Of a DNA stretch of 62,000 nucleotides, positions 23,097 to 32,828 are shown piece by piece. The number at the start of each line of letters is the position of its first letter. Within the stretch, counting starts at the first letter, position 1. The position numbers and the translations under genes are program-made. Source of the stretch: Gnetum montanum (Eukaryota; Streptophyta; Gnetopsida; Gnetales; Gnetaceae); NCBI GenBank assembly GCA_015680685.1, contig MNCI01027002.1, positions 1 through 62,000 on the forward strand, in the 5' to 3' direction. The notes below the pieces were generated by a model. The model saw nothing but the letters and a program-made list of their open reading frames with translations, had not been told where the DNA came from and did not search any database.

Positions 23097-24350
23097 ACAA
23101 AGGTATCATAGCTACTAAAGATAGATGATATATAATAGATGCATCCATCTTATAATAATGAGAATTGATATCTCATGCCATTAACTTGTTAAGTCTAATC
23201 AAAGAAAGTAGTGTGTTTGATAAGCAAAAAAGATCCAGAAAAATAGTGGACATGAAAAACATTAACTTTATAGCATTCAAGGATAGCCTAAATTACTAGT
23301 GCTTATTAGTTGCCAATATATGTATAAACCCATGTTTTAAAAGGATTAAAAAAATTTATTGATCTTTAGTAGATGATTATTAGGCCTACAAAATACAAAA
23401 GATATTAATGTATTTACATGAAATGGTGAGATTGAAGAGTTGACATTAAAATAGCCATTTCCATTCCTATAATTAACTTACATTAAATTTGGGAATTCTT
23501 GGAATCTTTGAGCTTTATTATTATGTGGTCCCCTAACCTACTAGTTTTATCTAATTCTATTTTGATTTAGTTAGAAATTTAGGTCTTTATAAATATATAT
23601 AGATAAAGTTTTAGGATAGTAAACAATTTTCTCAGAAAACTATAGCCACTTTTTTATTTAACATAAACAAATAAACGATGCCATGTTTGGAAAAACCCCA
23701 AAGACGGGTAACAAGTAGCATTTATGTTGTAGTTTACTAGTTTCTTGAGTATTTATTTGACCCTGAATTCATATTTGTGTGTGACAAAATAAGGGACATT
23801 TAAACACCATTTGTCCTAGTGTTTTTATGTTAGAATTATTTATCTTTAGGTAACTTCTAGTTTGATGAGGTTCTAGACATTATCAAAAACATATCGAAAA
23901 CCTTGTTAAAGTTTATTTTTCTTTACATAAATCATCTTAGGTCTCTAGATGGGATAAAGCATTTCCTATTACATTTAAGTTGTGTGTTACCTTCCATGAA
24001 TGACTTTTACACTAGTATATCTTTGTCCACCCTTGCACGGCAGCCTTGCATAGCTATCCATTTTCATTTTGTTTTATGTAATATCTTTACCTATGGGTTT
24101 TGTTCTAGTTTTAATTTAATTATATGTGTTAAGGTAACTATTACTTCCAAAAATACAAAAGAATAAACAAACATAATGCATTAACCTAAAATGTTGAGAT
24201 TGAAGGGTTGAAATTAAAATGGTAGTTTCTATTCTTATAATTAACTTACTTTGAAGTTTTGAATCCTCATAATCTTTGAGATGTTTTATTGTGTGATCAT
24301 CTAGTTTACTTGTTATATCTAATTCCATTTTGATTTACTTGGCAATTTTA
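23097..24350 (+). repeat. Dispersed repeat R1, copy 1
   Basis: From AAGGTATCATAGCTACTAA near 23100 this stretch aligns with 53466-54530. Part of it (23640-24010) also aligns with 25040-25430. A block at 23395-23590 is repeated at 24165-24350 (both with ATTGAAG.GTTGA.ATTAAAAT and TTATAATTAACTTAC), so R1 contains internal direct repeats. No coding capacity was recognised. Confidence 0.75.
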
Positions 24351-24617
24351 CTTACACCATATTAAATCTAATAAACTAAATGTAAACGCTTACTATCTCT
24401 CAGGTGCTATTCCATCAAGTATTAGAATGGGCTAGCAAGCTTTGCTTAAGTTCTCATCATCTTAGAATTACTAGTGGAAGATAGATTCAACTTGTTTTAG
24501 AAGAAAGCATTTGTAGATTGTGTAGATAAAAAGTCGTTGAAGATGAGCTACACATTTTTTTTTTGTGCAATGATTACCCATTTGAGACACCAACATTGTC
24601 ATGTTACAGCAAAAGGC

Positions 24618-24745
24618 TTGTATTATTTGTTTTTGATGCCCCCCCTTTGTGCTTGGTCAATTTGTAGAGTCTATTTTTATTTTTCATGAAAATGTAATGT
24701 CCAATAGATCCTACAAGTCTTTGGACTTAATAAAGCTTCATTTCA
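24618..24745 (+). repeat. Dispersed repeat R2, copy 1
   Basis: TTATTTGTTTTTGATGC, then GTCTATTTTTATTTTTCATG and TCTTTGGACTTAATAAAGC, recur in reverse complement at 52755-52892. The AATAAAG near the end could be a poly(A) signal, so R2 may be a transcript 3' end. Confidence 0.7.
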
Positions 24746-25034
24746 TACATATATATATATTGAAGAAAAGGTTTTAAAGATAATAAACGACAATTTACTT
24801 AGCTTGTTATATCATTATTTCAGGGAACACACTTACACACTTGAAGGAAGACCAAAAAGGAATAGGAAACAACCGTCAAAGATGATTTGGAGAAATTGCA
24901 AATTAATAAAGATTTACTTATTCATAAAGATAAATAATAAAAAATAACTCATTATAGCTAACATCATTTTGTTACAACAAGGCTAACATAATAATGATGA
25001 AACGACTTGCTTAGAGAACTATCAAACTATCATC

Positions 25035-25440
25035 ACTTTAATTTAAGATAAACAAATAAACCATGCCATGCTTGGGAAAACCCCTTGGGCAGGTAGCATT
25101 TAACCCTGTCAATTCAACTGTTACGTTATAGTTTACTAGTTTTCTGAACATTTATTTGATCCAGATTTCATATTACTGTGTGACAAAATCAGTGGCATTC
25201 AAACAAACTATTTGCGCCACTTGTTCTAACTTAGAATTATTTATCTTACGGTTACTTCCGGGTTTAGGAGGTTTTTGACGCTTTCAAAAACGTAGCAAAA
25301 ACCTTGTAAAAGTTTATTTTTTAAAAATAAATCATCTCAGGTCTCAAAATATGATGCGATAAAGCGTTTAGTTTTCTATTTAAGTTCTGTTACCTTCCGT
25401 GAACGACTTCTACAGTATTTGATTTCCCTGCCAGCTTCCA
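25035..25440 (+). repeat. R1 copy 2, CpG-preserved
   Basis: AAACAAATAAACCATGCCATG through TTACCTTCCGTGAACGACTT matches 23640-24010 and 54030-54400. This copy keeps CG dinucleotides (GTTACGTTATAG, CTTCCGGG, GACGCTTTC, AACGTAGC) where the others have TG or CA. It borders the CpG-rich gene island. Confidence 0.75.
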
Positions 25441-25613
25441 TGAATATGGAATAAACTGGCATATCTAGTACTATCACAGCTGTACAGTGTAAGTTCATTT
25501 GATTTTTATACTGGCTTCAATGAATATGCAATAAACTTGCTCTATTGAATGTATAGATATGTTAGCCTGCAGTAACCAATACCTCACATATGTTAGCCTG
25601 CAGTTAAGCAATA

Positions 25614-25892
25614 TGTCATATACAGTGCCTTAACGTGGACCTTTTCTACCATAAAATCAACGAAAACAATGCAGACAACTGCAATAAAATCCACATGATA
25701 TAATCTAACGGGACTCTCATACGAAGACTCTAACGTCATATACAGCACCTTGATGTTGGACTGTTCTACCGTAATATCAACCAAAATAATACAAACAACT
25801 ACTGCATTATACAATACATCACATACAGTGCCTTGACGCTGGACTGTCTTTCATAAAATCAACCAAAAAAGTACGGACAACTGCCATAAAAT
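25614..25892 (+). repeat. Three imperfect 70-80 bp repeats upstream of the chitinase fragment
   Basis: Each unit has CATATACAG(T/C)(G/A)CCTT followed by GG(A/C)CNTTTCTACC and ATCAAC(G/C)(A)AAA, then ACAACTGC. Units start at about 25614, 25734 and 25810. They lie 0.7-1 kb upstream of the GH19 fragment in CpG-rich sequence. Confidence 0.75.
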
Positions 25893-26589
25893 ACGTGGAC
25901 TCAACATGTCATGGATTCACCGTGTCCCTTATTTTTTGATTTGACATGCCTATGTTGAAGATTCCTCCAGCGAGCATCGTATACGTATACTTCGGCATGA
26001 AAAAGCATCTCTTGAGACGCACATTCGTATTGAATATGTTAAAATGTTCTGTTACTGATTTAAAGTATGCATCTGACATCTCCTATCAATATTCATGTCA
26101 ATGATCAGACTTTCTTGACAAATTTGGCGTAAAAGCATGCATCTGCCATAGGATTGCTATGGGTAATAATTGTGCTACATTGCTATTAATGCACCCCATT
26201 GAGCACTGTCATAACCGACGGTGGTCCATGCCAATGGGCCCTTCTCTGTTCATGCTATGCCATGGCATGTGTCAATATAGTTTTATCATGCCTGTCACTG
26301 TTCTCTCATTTGGGTTTTTGAAAATAAAAAGCGTATCCAGTGTTACCACACCTGTAACACCTCTCTCCACTACTGCCACACTTTCAGAAAGAAGAGTGTC
26401 TTGACATTATGCTTCACGCTTCTCCTAAAAAACCTACACTATCTAACAACACAAAATCAGTTTTAAAATCATAATAATCGGCTATACCTTGAATTTATCC
26501 CCAAGGAAGCTGTTTCTGATACGCTCTACCATTTTCCAAACTTCAGGCTGCAAACCGCAGTCAAACTGAAACCAAACCCTTCAAGCACA
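25893..26589. other. Low-copy sequence before the GH19 fragment, no gene seen
   Basis: Higher CG content than the flanking repeats. Short frames exist, but none resembles a protein I recognise. The phrase TTTTCCAAACTTC near 26530 also occurs in chitinase exon 1 (29207), which may mark a ruined upstream part of the duplicated gene. Confidence 0.5.
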
Positions 26590-26992
26590 CTTTTGATTTT
26601 TCCGAACACGCAACATGAGGATGGTATTTTGTACCGGACCGGCAATACGCGTGGGGGTACTTCTTCTCTGAGGTAACGAGCGACTTCCCCTACTGCGCAC
26701 CATCAACGCCAACGCCACTGTCTCGTTCATGACAGGCATCGCTTTCTGGATGACAGCCACAGATGGAAAGAAGCCGTCATGCCACGATGTTATTACCGGC
26801 AAATGGAAGGCTTCTCCAGAAGTCATTGATGCAGGCCGGCTTCCTGGCTACGGTGCCATCACCAACATCTTTAACGGTGCTGTGGATTGTGGAAGAGGGC
26901 CTCAGGTCCATCAGAATGACAGGATCGGCTTTTACAAGCGCTTCTGCGACATCTTGGGCGTACGCTATTGTCGCACTGTCGACTGCAATTAG
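26590..26992 (+). pseudogene. GH19 chitinase fragment (C-terminal third)
   Basis: The C-terminal part of a family 19 chitinase, an enzyme that hydrolyses chitin of fungal walls. [17 protein letters not shown] starts near 26708 and matches the second GH19 signature. It is followed by [45 protein letters not shown] and a stop at 26990-26992. Upstream, a degraded FCTGPAIRV near 26630 may correspond to the GRGPMQL motif, out of frame. The catalytic N-terminal part is absent. It lies 2 kb upstream of, and in the same direction as, the larger chitinase gene, so a tandem duplication is likely. It resembles canonical chitinases (IGFYKR, NIFNG) more closely than its neighbour does. Confidence 0.88.
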
Positions 26993-28600
26993 CAAAGGCC
27001 ATTCCCCTAATCTCTATCCCCACCTGCTCTTTAGGGTGGAAGCTTAAGCATTTCTTTACTGAAATTGAAACTTATTATAAATTACGTCCTGAGATCCGAT
27101 CGGAACCAGTTGAATTGAAATCGAATACTAACTTTATTACCCCATGAAATCGTTGAAACTTATTACGAATTATGTCCTGAGAGCCAGGGATTTATTAGAC
27201 CATTGAATTGAAATTGAGTAGTAACTGTATTACCCTACAAATCGTTGCTTGTTATTATCGCTGTGCGGTAGAGATGTATTGGGTATTTTAGTACGGCAGT
27301 TGGAATTTAAAATTTTAATTCACTCGAAGGTTAGATGAGCAATTTTAATTTTCTAAAATTTAATTTGCAACATGAATACTAGATGAGTGATTTTAGTTTT
27401 CTAAAATTTAATTTGCAACATACTTTGCATATGCTTTATAGTAATGGAAATCAAGGTAGCATCATCCTCATACTTTATAGTAATGGAAATCAAGGTAGCA
27501 TCATCCTCATACTGAAGAACATTTACTCTTTGGAATCTAATTTTGATAGCATGGCTATCTTGCCCATTGCATAACCATTCCTACATTTTATCCATAAGCA
27601 TACTAAAGAGAGTTTGAGAGTGGACAACCTTTCTCAACTCCAAATTTACTCTGGAATTTAAATTATTCTTTTTAAATTAGGATGTATAATTTCAATAATC
27701 ACTTTCTCATACAATCCTTGAGTTCATGTAATCAATTTTACCAAAAGGACATTTTTCTTCAAGTGTAAAATCAAGAACAATTGAATCAATAAGCTTTTGC
27801 AAAATCAAGAAAACAAATGAAACATTTTCTTCTTCCGATGTTTTGCAAACTCCATATAGTGTATGATACAATAACTAAGTAATCCGGGATTTTGTCTAAA
27901 AGCTACTTGACACCTGACCATTATCTAGTTAACTTCATCCTAAAAATTAATTTTCTTTTTTACAAAAGTGACCTTTTTGCTTTGCATTTTACTTCTATAA
28001 GTTTCAACCCAACCTTCTTGTAATGTATTAACAATTTAGCCCATAAAATATGTAAGCAACCATGGACCTTCATGGATCATAAACATGGCTAGGAAAACAT
28101 TTCAATCAATGTTATTGTTAAAAGTAACTAAACATTAGAGGGTGCAAGGCTACATGAGCTAACTAACCAACCAATGACCTTATAAATATTGAAAAATATA
28201 TGTATATTGAAAACATTAGAACTGTATTTATTATAATATGACATTTTCTGTTATTTTTTAAAACTTCATTTAATGCTAGTAAAACACAAATAAAATATAA
28301 GGATATTTCATCTTTTAAATAGAGGTTGTGGGCTTGGGCCCATAGAGCAGCAATAAACTAATCTTATCATGGTACACTCTAATATAATGGATCACATCTA
28401 TCTTATCTCATCGGATGTGTGACTCACCGTGTCCATCAAAGTTCCAAGCTCTACGGTGTCCATTAAACATTAAGGTGCCTGGTAGGTGACCGTTAGTTGC
28501 AATTTGTTTTCTGCATAAGATAAAACAATTCCCTTTCCCCTTTCATTGGTGTGCTTTCGCTCCTTTTTAATTTTCTTCTCCAGACAGACTTACTAGGCGT
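26993..28600. other. Spacer between the two chitinase loci
   Basis: No gene seen. 27060-27260 contains two similar stretches (CTTATTA.AATTA.GTCCTGAGA near 27070 and 27155), suggesting a local duplication. 27434-27511 is a perfect 39-bp tandem duplication. 27600-28350 is AT-rich, and CG content rises again from 28400. Confidence 0.55.
27434..27511 (+). repeat. 39-bp tandem duplication
   Basis: CTTTATAGTAATGGAAATC and the following 20 bases occur twice in direct succession without a mismatch, which indicates a recent event. Confidence 0.95.
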
Positions 28601-28924
28601 TGCCAACAACCAGACACCTGCAAAATCACCGAGCAACTATCCAACATCAGGCGCTGTGTTTTCTGTTTGGTTCATTTTCCACTGGTCTGCAGAAATTAAA
28701 GTCATTTAGTATGCGCCTACGATCTAAATCTCCGCTTCAGTCATTTTTTCTACGCATTCCAACGGCGAATCGCACCGAACTTTGGAGTTTGGAGCCTCGG
28801 CCCTTAACTTTTTTAAACGGTTAAGCATTCATGATAAACCAGGTCACAATTCACAATAACGTTTTTTGTGCCGTCTCACGTTTTCCGCGTTCCTTTGTGC
28901 TACGTCTGCGTTTGCACACCTTTA

Positions 28925-28935
28925 ACTAATAAATA
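28925..28935 (+). promoter_or_regulatory. Candidate TATA box of the chitinase gene
   Basis: CTAATAAATAG lies about 45 bp upstream of the chosen start codon, after CpG-rich sequence. If used, transcription would begin near 28955-28965, leaving a very short leader and excluding the upstream ATG at 28946. Confidence 0.4.
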
Positions 28936-28945
28936 GGCAGCAGCC

Positions 28946-28993
28946 ATGGCAAACCTAGGCATAAGCATTTTCCAACCATGGTTCAGTCCATAA
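28946..28993 (+). other. Upstream ORF overlapping the chitinase start
   Basis: ATGGCAAACCTAGGC opens a 15-codon frame that ends at TAA 28991-28993. It overlaps the main ATG (28978) in another frame. It matters only if transcription starts before 28946. Confidence 0.35.
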
Positions 28994-29294
28994 GCTACGC
29001 AATGCAGAGGAACTTTTCTTTCCCGCCGGTTATTGCAGCTCTTGCAATAGCCTTCACTCTGCAGGCTATGGCTGAAAAGAGGGGTGACGACCTGGAATCT
29101 ATTATTACGAAGTTCGTGTTCCAGCAAATGTTGCCCGTGCAATGATACCTGCTGCCCTGCGCATGGGTTTTACACCTACTCGGCTTTCATTTCCGCTGCC
29201 AAAGATTTTCCAAACTTCGGCAATGCAGGCGAATTTGATTCCAGGAAAAGAGAGCTTGCCGCTTTCTTCGCTCACACCTCACATCAAACCAAAG
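28978..29294 (+). other. Chitinase exon 1 (frameshifted)
   Basis: Signal peptide and N-terminal catalytic domain. The frame that starts at the ATG terminates at TGA 29143-29145, while the homologous frame is open from 29084. Exon end AAAG|GTAATG is a good donor after one base of a codon. The donor follows HQTK closely; related genes often have an intron near the HETTG motif. Confidence 0.8.
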
Positions 29295-30114
29295 GTAATG
29301 GCACTTAGGCATCAATATGTGTTCATTAGTTTTACTTCTCAATTTTAATTTTAATAATCTAAGAGCATAAAATTGTTATGAATCCCAGAATTTTTTAAAC
29401 CTCTCTTCGGAATTCAGAATCTTGTGGAATTCATCTTCATAGTTTGAGAAATCTGCGATATATTGCAATGCAACATTGAAAGACATTTAATCTATTAAAT
29501 CATATTATATTTTTATTGATTTTTTAAGTTTACTATATTGTTTATTACTAATTTTGATAGCAATATAAAATTAAAATTTCTATATTGGATTTTCAACTTT
29601 AACTGAGCTCTTATATGAAAAAAATTGAAAATTGCAGCTACCAATTTAGGTGAATATAACTGTTCTATTTTTCTAATATCCACAATTTTATTCGAATTGT
29701 TACATGGATTTATTCAGATTTTGCAGATCCCTTTTAATCCAGATTTTGCAGATCCCTTTTATGAAAAGAGCCGCGGATTTACAGATCCGATCTGATTTTT
29801 CAATCTATGTTTAAAGGTTGAGCATATGGCTGGTAGGAATAGAATGCAAGTCACAAGCAAAGCTTTGATTACGTCACCGTACTTTTAATTGAAAATCAAA
29901 ACTAAATTTTAACAGAGGAAGATGCCTCAAACAACATGACAACTAGTCAAATGAACCATTCTTTTTATTCCTTCCCGTATAAGTTAAGGTAGGTACACAT
30001 TTCCTTCCATGACTTTTAAAACAAAAAGAGTCGCGTAACGTGTAAAACATGAATCTTCCATACAGCTACATTTCAATGAAACCAAAACCTGATCTGTTAT
30101 TACGTTCTTGACAG
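29295..30114 (+). other. Chitinase intron
   Basis: 820 bp, AT-rich, GT...AG (GTAATG to TTCTTGACAG). Joining in phase 1 recreates a Glu codon and a continuous frame HQTK-EYCIKEDE. I searched for a small exon with the missing GGW...PYAWG segment and saw none. A short duplicated phrase (CAGATTTTGCAGATCCC) occurs at about 29717 and 29740. Confidence 0.8.
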
Positions 30115-30671
30115 AGTACTGCATCAAAGAGGATGAACTTGGCGAGTCTGGTCCAGACTACTGTATCCAATCTAAGAAATGGCCATGCTCACAGAAGAAG
30201 ATGTACTACTGGCGCGGACCCATGCATCTAAAATGGAACTACAACTATGGTCCGGTTGGTGAATCCCTGGACCTGGACCTGCTCAACAACCCAGATCTGG
30301 TAGCCAGCAATGCGACCGTGTCGTTCAAGACTGCTATTTTTACGTGGATGACGCAGCAGTCGCCCAATCCGTCATGCCATGATGTTATGATCGGCAACTG
30401 GATTCCCACCGAAATCGACGTTTCTGAAGGACGTCTACCCGGCTTCGGCGTGACCACCAACATTCTAACTCACACAATCGATGGAGACGTCGAGTGCGAA
30501 TTCGGAGACAATGCTAAGCAAGACGACCGGATTAACAAATACAAGCGATTCTGCGGTCTTCTGGGAGTCAGTTACGGCGATAATTTGGATTGTAACTACC
30601 AGCCCCCTTTCAGTGAGCCCAACATGCGCCTCCCCAGTAAAATGGCATCATTCGCTGCTGCAGTGGTCTAG
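30115..30671 (+). CDS. Chitinase exon 2, intact GH19 C-terminal domain
   Basis: 185 codons without a break. Motifs in order: DYCIQSKKWPC, YYWRGPMHLKWNYNYGP (substrate-binding GRGPMQL region, with W-R replacing G-R), LDLLNNPDLVASNATVSFKT, SCHDVMIGNW, GRLPGFGVTTNILTHTIDGD, DRINKYKRFCGLLGVSYGDN, LDCNYQPPF. A C-terminal extension of about 20 residues (SEPNMRLPSKMASFAAAVV) resembles the vacuolar-type or variable tails of some chitinases and ends at TAG 30669-30671. Base composition is markedly GC- and CG-richer than the retroelements. The open frame suggests that damage to exon 1 is recent or that the exon is still under selection. Confidence 0.9.
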
Positions 30672-30752
30672 ATGTAAAATCCAGAATAATCACTTTTTCC
30701 CTTGCTGCAGTGGTGTAGAAGTAAAATTGAGAATAATCACTTTTTTCCCTTG
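30658..30752 (+). repeat. 47-bp tandem duplication across the chitinase stop codon
   Basis: CTGCAGTGGTCTAGATGTAA starts unit 1 (30658-30704) and a diverged copy starts at 30705. A partial third start (TTGCAGTG) lies near 30758. Unit 1 includes the TAG stop. The later copies are in the 3' untranslated region. Confidence 0.9.
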
Positions 30753-31379
30753 AAAGTTGCAGTGAATGTGCAAAAATAACTTAGTATAAGTAAGCATTAC
30801 TGACTTTAATCCTATGAACCGGAGATTCGCGATTCGGATAAATTGTGAGGAACTATTGGCGTCGGATTCTGGAGCGCACAGAAACGCATTAAATTCGCAA
30901 TGGGTACGTATTTCATAATTTCCAATGAAATTTTGTCTGGATAATCCATATACATTGAAATGGTCACCTTGCCTTGCCTTGCCTCGTATTGTTCTTGCCT
31001 TTTTAATTCTTGCAATGTCTGCATTTTGCATTAAAATCTTACGTATCTTCTCTTGTTCTACCACCAAAGTGGCAAGCAGGCAATCAAGATTCATGGCATT
31101 GGCATGAGACGGACCAAAGGAGTACGAATGAATAAACAAGCAGACGGAAATCACGAAAGGGCTACTATGGTAACAGAAGACCGAAGGGGCATGGGTCATA
31201 CGGAAATCAAGTTTTGGACGGGGGCGTGCGAGGAAAACATTGCGTTTGCACGGATTCGCCTGCCTTTGGGAGCGTCAAAGGTTCCACCATGACTCACACA
31301 TTCACGCGTGTTTATTGTTCATTGCTGGTTTTTGCTCTTTTTCTCGCATCTCTTTTGAAAAAAGAAAAAACAAAACAGG
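30753..31379. other. 3' flank of the chitinase gene
   Basis: CG-containing low-copy sequence. No poly(A) signal stands out close to the stop. A 169-codon minus-strand frame (31199-30690) has no recognisable domain and overlaps the duplicated 3' region, so I regard it as chance. Confidence 0.5.
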
Positions 31380-31606
31380 GTCATCGTCATGGATCATGAG
31401 TCATGAACATGATGACGAGTTCAAACTTTTTTGAAAATCTGTTTGCTTATAAAGCAATGAAGCCCACCAGGTCATCATCATGGGTCATTAGTCATGTTAG
31501 TCATGAACATGATGACCGATGGATGCTTGTTCAACTTTTTTGAAAATTTGTTAATGAAGCCCACCAGCACATGGCCAATGGCCATATGCTTATAAAGTAA
31601 TGCAAC
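31380..31606 (+). repeat. Imperfect ~90-bp duplication downstream of the chitinase gene
   Basis: GTCATCGTCATGGATCATGA at 31380 and GTCATCATCATGGGTCATTA at 31471 start two units. Each contains CATGAACATGATGAC, TTCAA.CTTTTTTGAAAAT.TG and AATGAAGCCCACCAG. The second is longer. Confidence 0.85.
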
Positions 31607-32319
31607 CTCATGGTGCTCGGTATTTACTTTCCCCTACCTTCCCCTTCATGACTAGTTACTGGCTGCGCCAGTTTAATTAAGTTGTATCTTCTTATAATGC
31701 GGTCATCTTCAACATGGCCCTATGGTGCTACTCATTGTGGTCCCTAGGGTGGTACTTACAAGTAGTGATTGAACAAAAGTATGAGTAGACCTGATTTGTT
31801 ATAAATTTGGTTGAGGCTTGAGGCTTAATTTCATTTTTTGAAATATTGGATTGAGTAACAAAAGGGTTTCATTTTATTGCTGTTATTTTGGTTGTTGCAG
31901 AAATTATATGTTTGGCCAGATTATGGCTCGTGAGTAAGAAAATGGATTAAATGCCCTTGATACCTTTGCAAATTTTCTTGCTTCAGTTAGTTTAATGGTG
32001 ATAAGATGTGCAATTTGTAAGCATTAACAGTTTTTTAGATTTACATTGTACTTGTTCTATATTTTACAATGTATTTTTATAATATATCAGATTTAACTTT
32101 TAAAAAAACTAATATATTTAAATTTTCTCTATCACATCCTAGGGAACCTGTCCCCACTTTTTCTTGAGGCACACATACCTAAACATGTTCAGAATCACGA
32201 ATCCTCTGCATAGCTTTAATCCAACCTATAACTCGGATATTTAAATACCGAATTCTTACTATTAAGCTAGCATTTTATTATTACTATTACTAATATGATA
32301 TTTTGTTATTAACTATAGT
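31607..32319. other. No feature seen
   Basis: AT-rich. No coding motif on either strand and no long repeat partner inside the window. Confidence 0.5.
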
Positions 32320-32512
32320 AAGTTCTAAATCAAGAGTCTTACCATTAAGGTAACAATTATGTAATAGGAGAGGAGCTTATGCCTCTACCTCTCTTTGCTA
32401 ATAATTTTGGTAACTATACTATACTTGAAATAGTGCATGAATTGAACTAACAACCTTCCAAGCAAAAAGTGAGTGTCTTGACCGCTATGCTACATCCCTA
32501 GGTGTATATTGG
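32320..32512 (-). mobile_element. tRNA-derived SINE-like sequence
   Basis: Read on the minus strand from 32510, GGGATGTAGCATAGCGGTCA resembles the 5' end of a tRNA. An A-box-like TAGCATAGCGGT (32492-32481) is followed, 44 bases further, by a B-box-like AGTTCAATTCA (32448-32438), the normal tRNA spacing. The stretch between (CTCACTTTTTGCTTGGAAGG) resembles an anticodon arm that no longer pairs well. An unrelated AT-rich body follows to about 32320. The cloverleaf and CCA-side stem are not preserved, so a SINE or tRNA pseudogene is more likely than a working tRNA. Confidence 0.6.
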
Positions 32513-32828
32513 ATTAAAATTTAATCCATTAATCCACCAATCTATTAAATTTTAAATGCTTTTTTTTAATTTTATCTATGCTTTTTCCAATTAAGCTAAA
32601 AAATTTAATTGGGTGATACAAAATTTTAACTTGATTTTATCAAATTTTTGTTATTCCACCAATGTTTACGTTGTTATTGAAAATACATATAAACAAAGAT
32701 CTAGCTCTTCATAGAGGCAATGGAAAAAAAGAATTCATATAGTCGACCACATTTGTTGAGACAAGGCTAGGATGATGATGATGATGCTAATGATGACAAA
32801 TAAATCCTTGAAAAATTAACTCTTTTCT

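Larger units (their letters stand above)
28978..30671 (+). pseudogene. GH19 chitinase gene, class II-like, two exons, damaged
   Basis: A secreted family 19 chitinase without a hevein domain. The start at 28978 has good context (A at -3, G at +4) and gives a signal peptide ([17 protein letters not shown]). Exon 1 carries [16 protein letters not shown], then about 2 bp are missing near 29138, shifting frame into [20 protein letters not shown] and [14 protein letters not shown]. Exon 2 follows in phase. Three defects stand out: the frameshift, Gln in place of the first catalytic Glu of the HETTG motif, and loss of the ~15-residue GGW...PYAWG segment between exons. Signature 2 (VSFKTAIFTWMT) and most Cys of the C-terminal half remain. 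It could be a recent pseudogene, a non-catalytic chitinase-like protein, or a gene with a sequencing error at the shift. The identity is certain; functionality is doubtful. Confidence 0.9.

Noticed and set aside
24402-24480. LRR-like phrase (GAIPSSIRMG) after a CTCTCAG
   Set aside because: Only ten residues, followed by a stop; too short to support a receptor-kinase fragment.
26777-26995. Minus-strand frame opposite the chitinase fragment
   Set aside because: Antisense shadow; the plus strand has the GH19 motifs.
30690-31199. 169-codon open frame on the minus strand downstream of the chitinase gene
   Set aside because: No recognisable domain, low-complexity start region, and it overlaps the duplicated 3' end of the chitinase gene. 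The length is plausible by chance in GC-richer sequence.
32438-32492. Functional tRNA gene
   Set aside because: A- and B-box spacing is right, but the acceptor, anticodon and T stems do not pair convincingly and no terminator follows, so a SINE-like or pseudogene reading is preferred.
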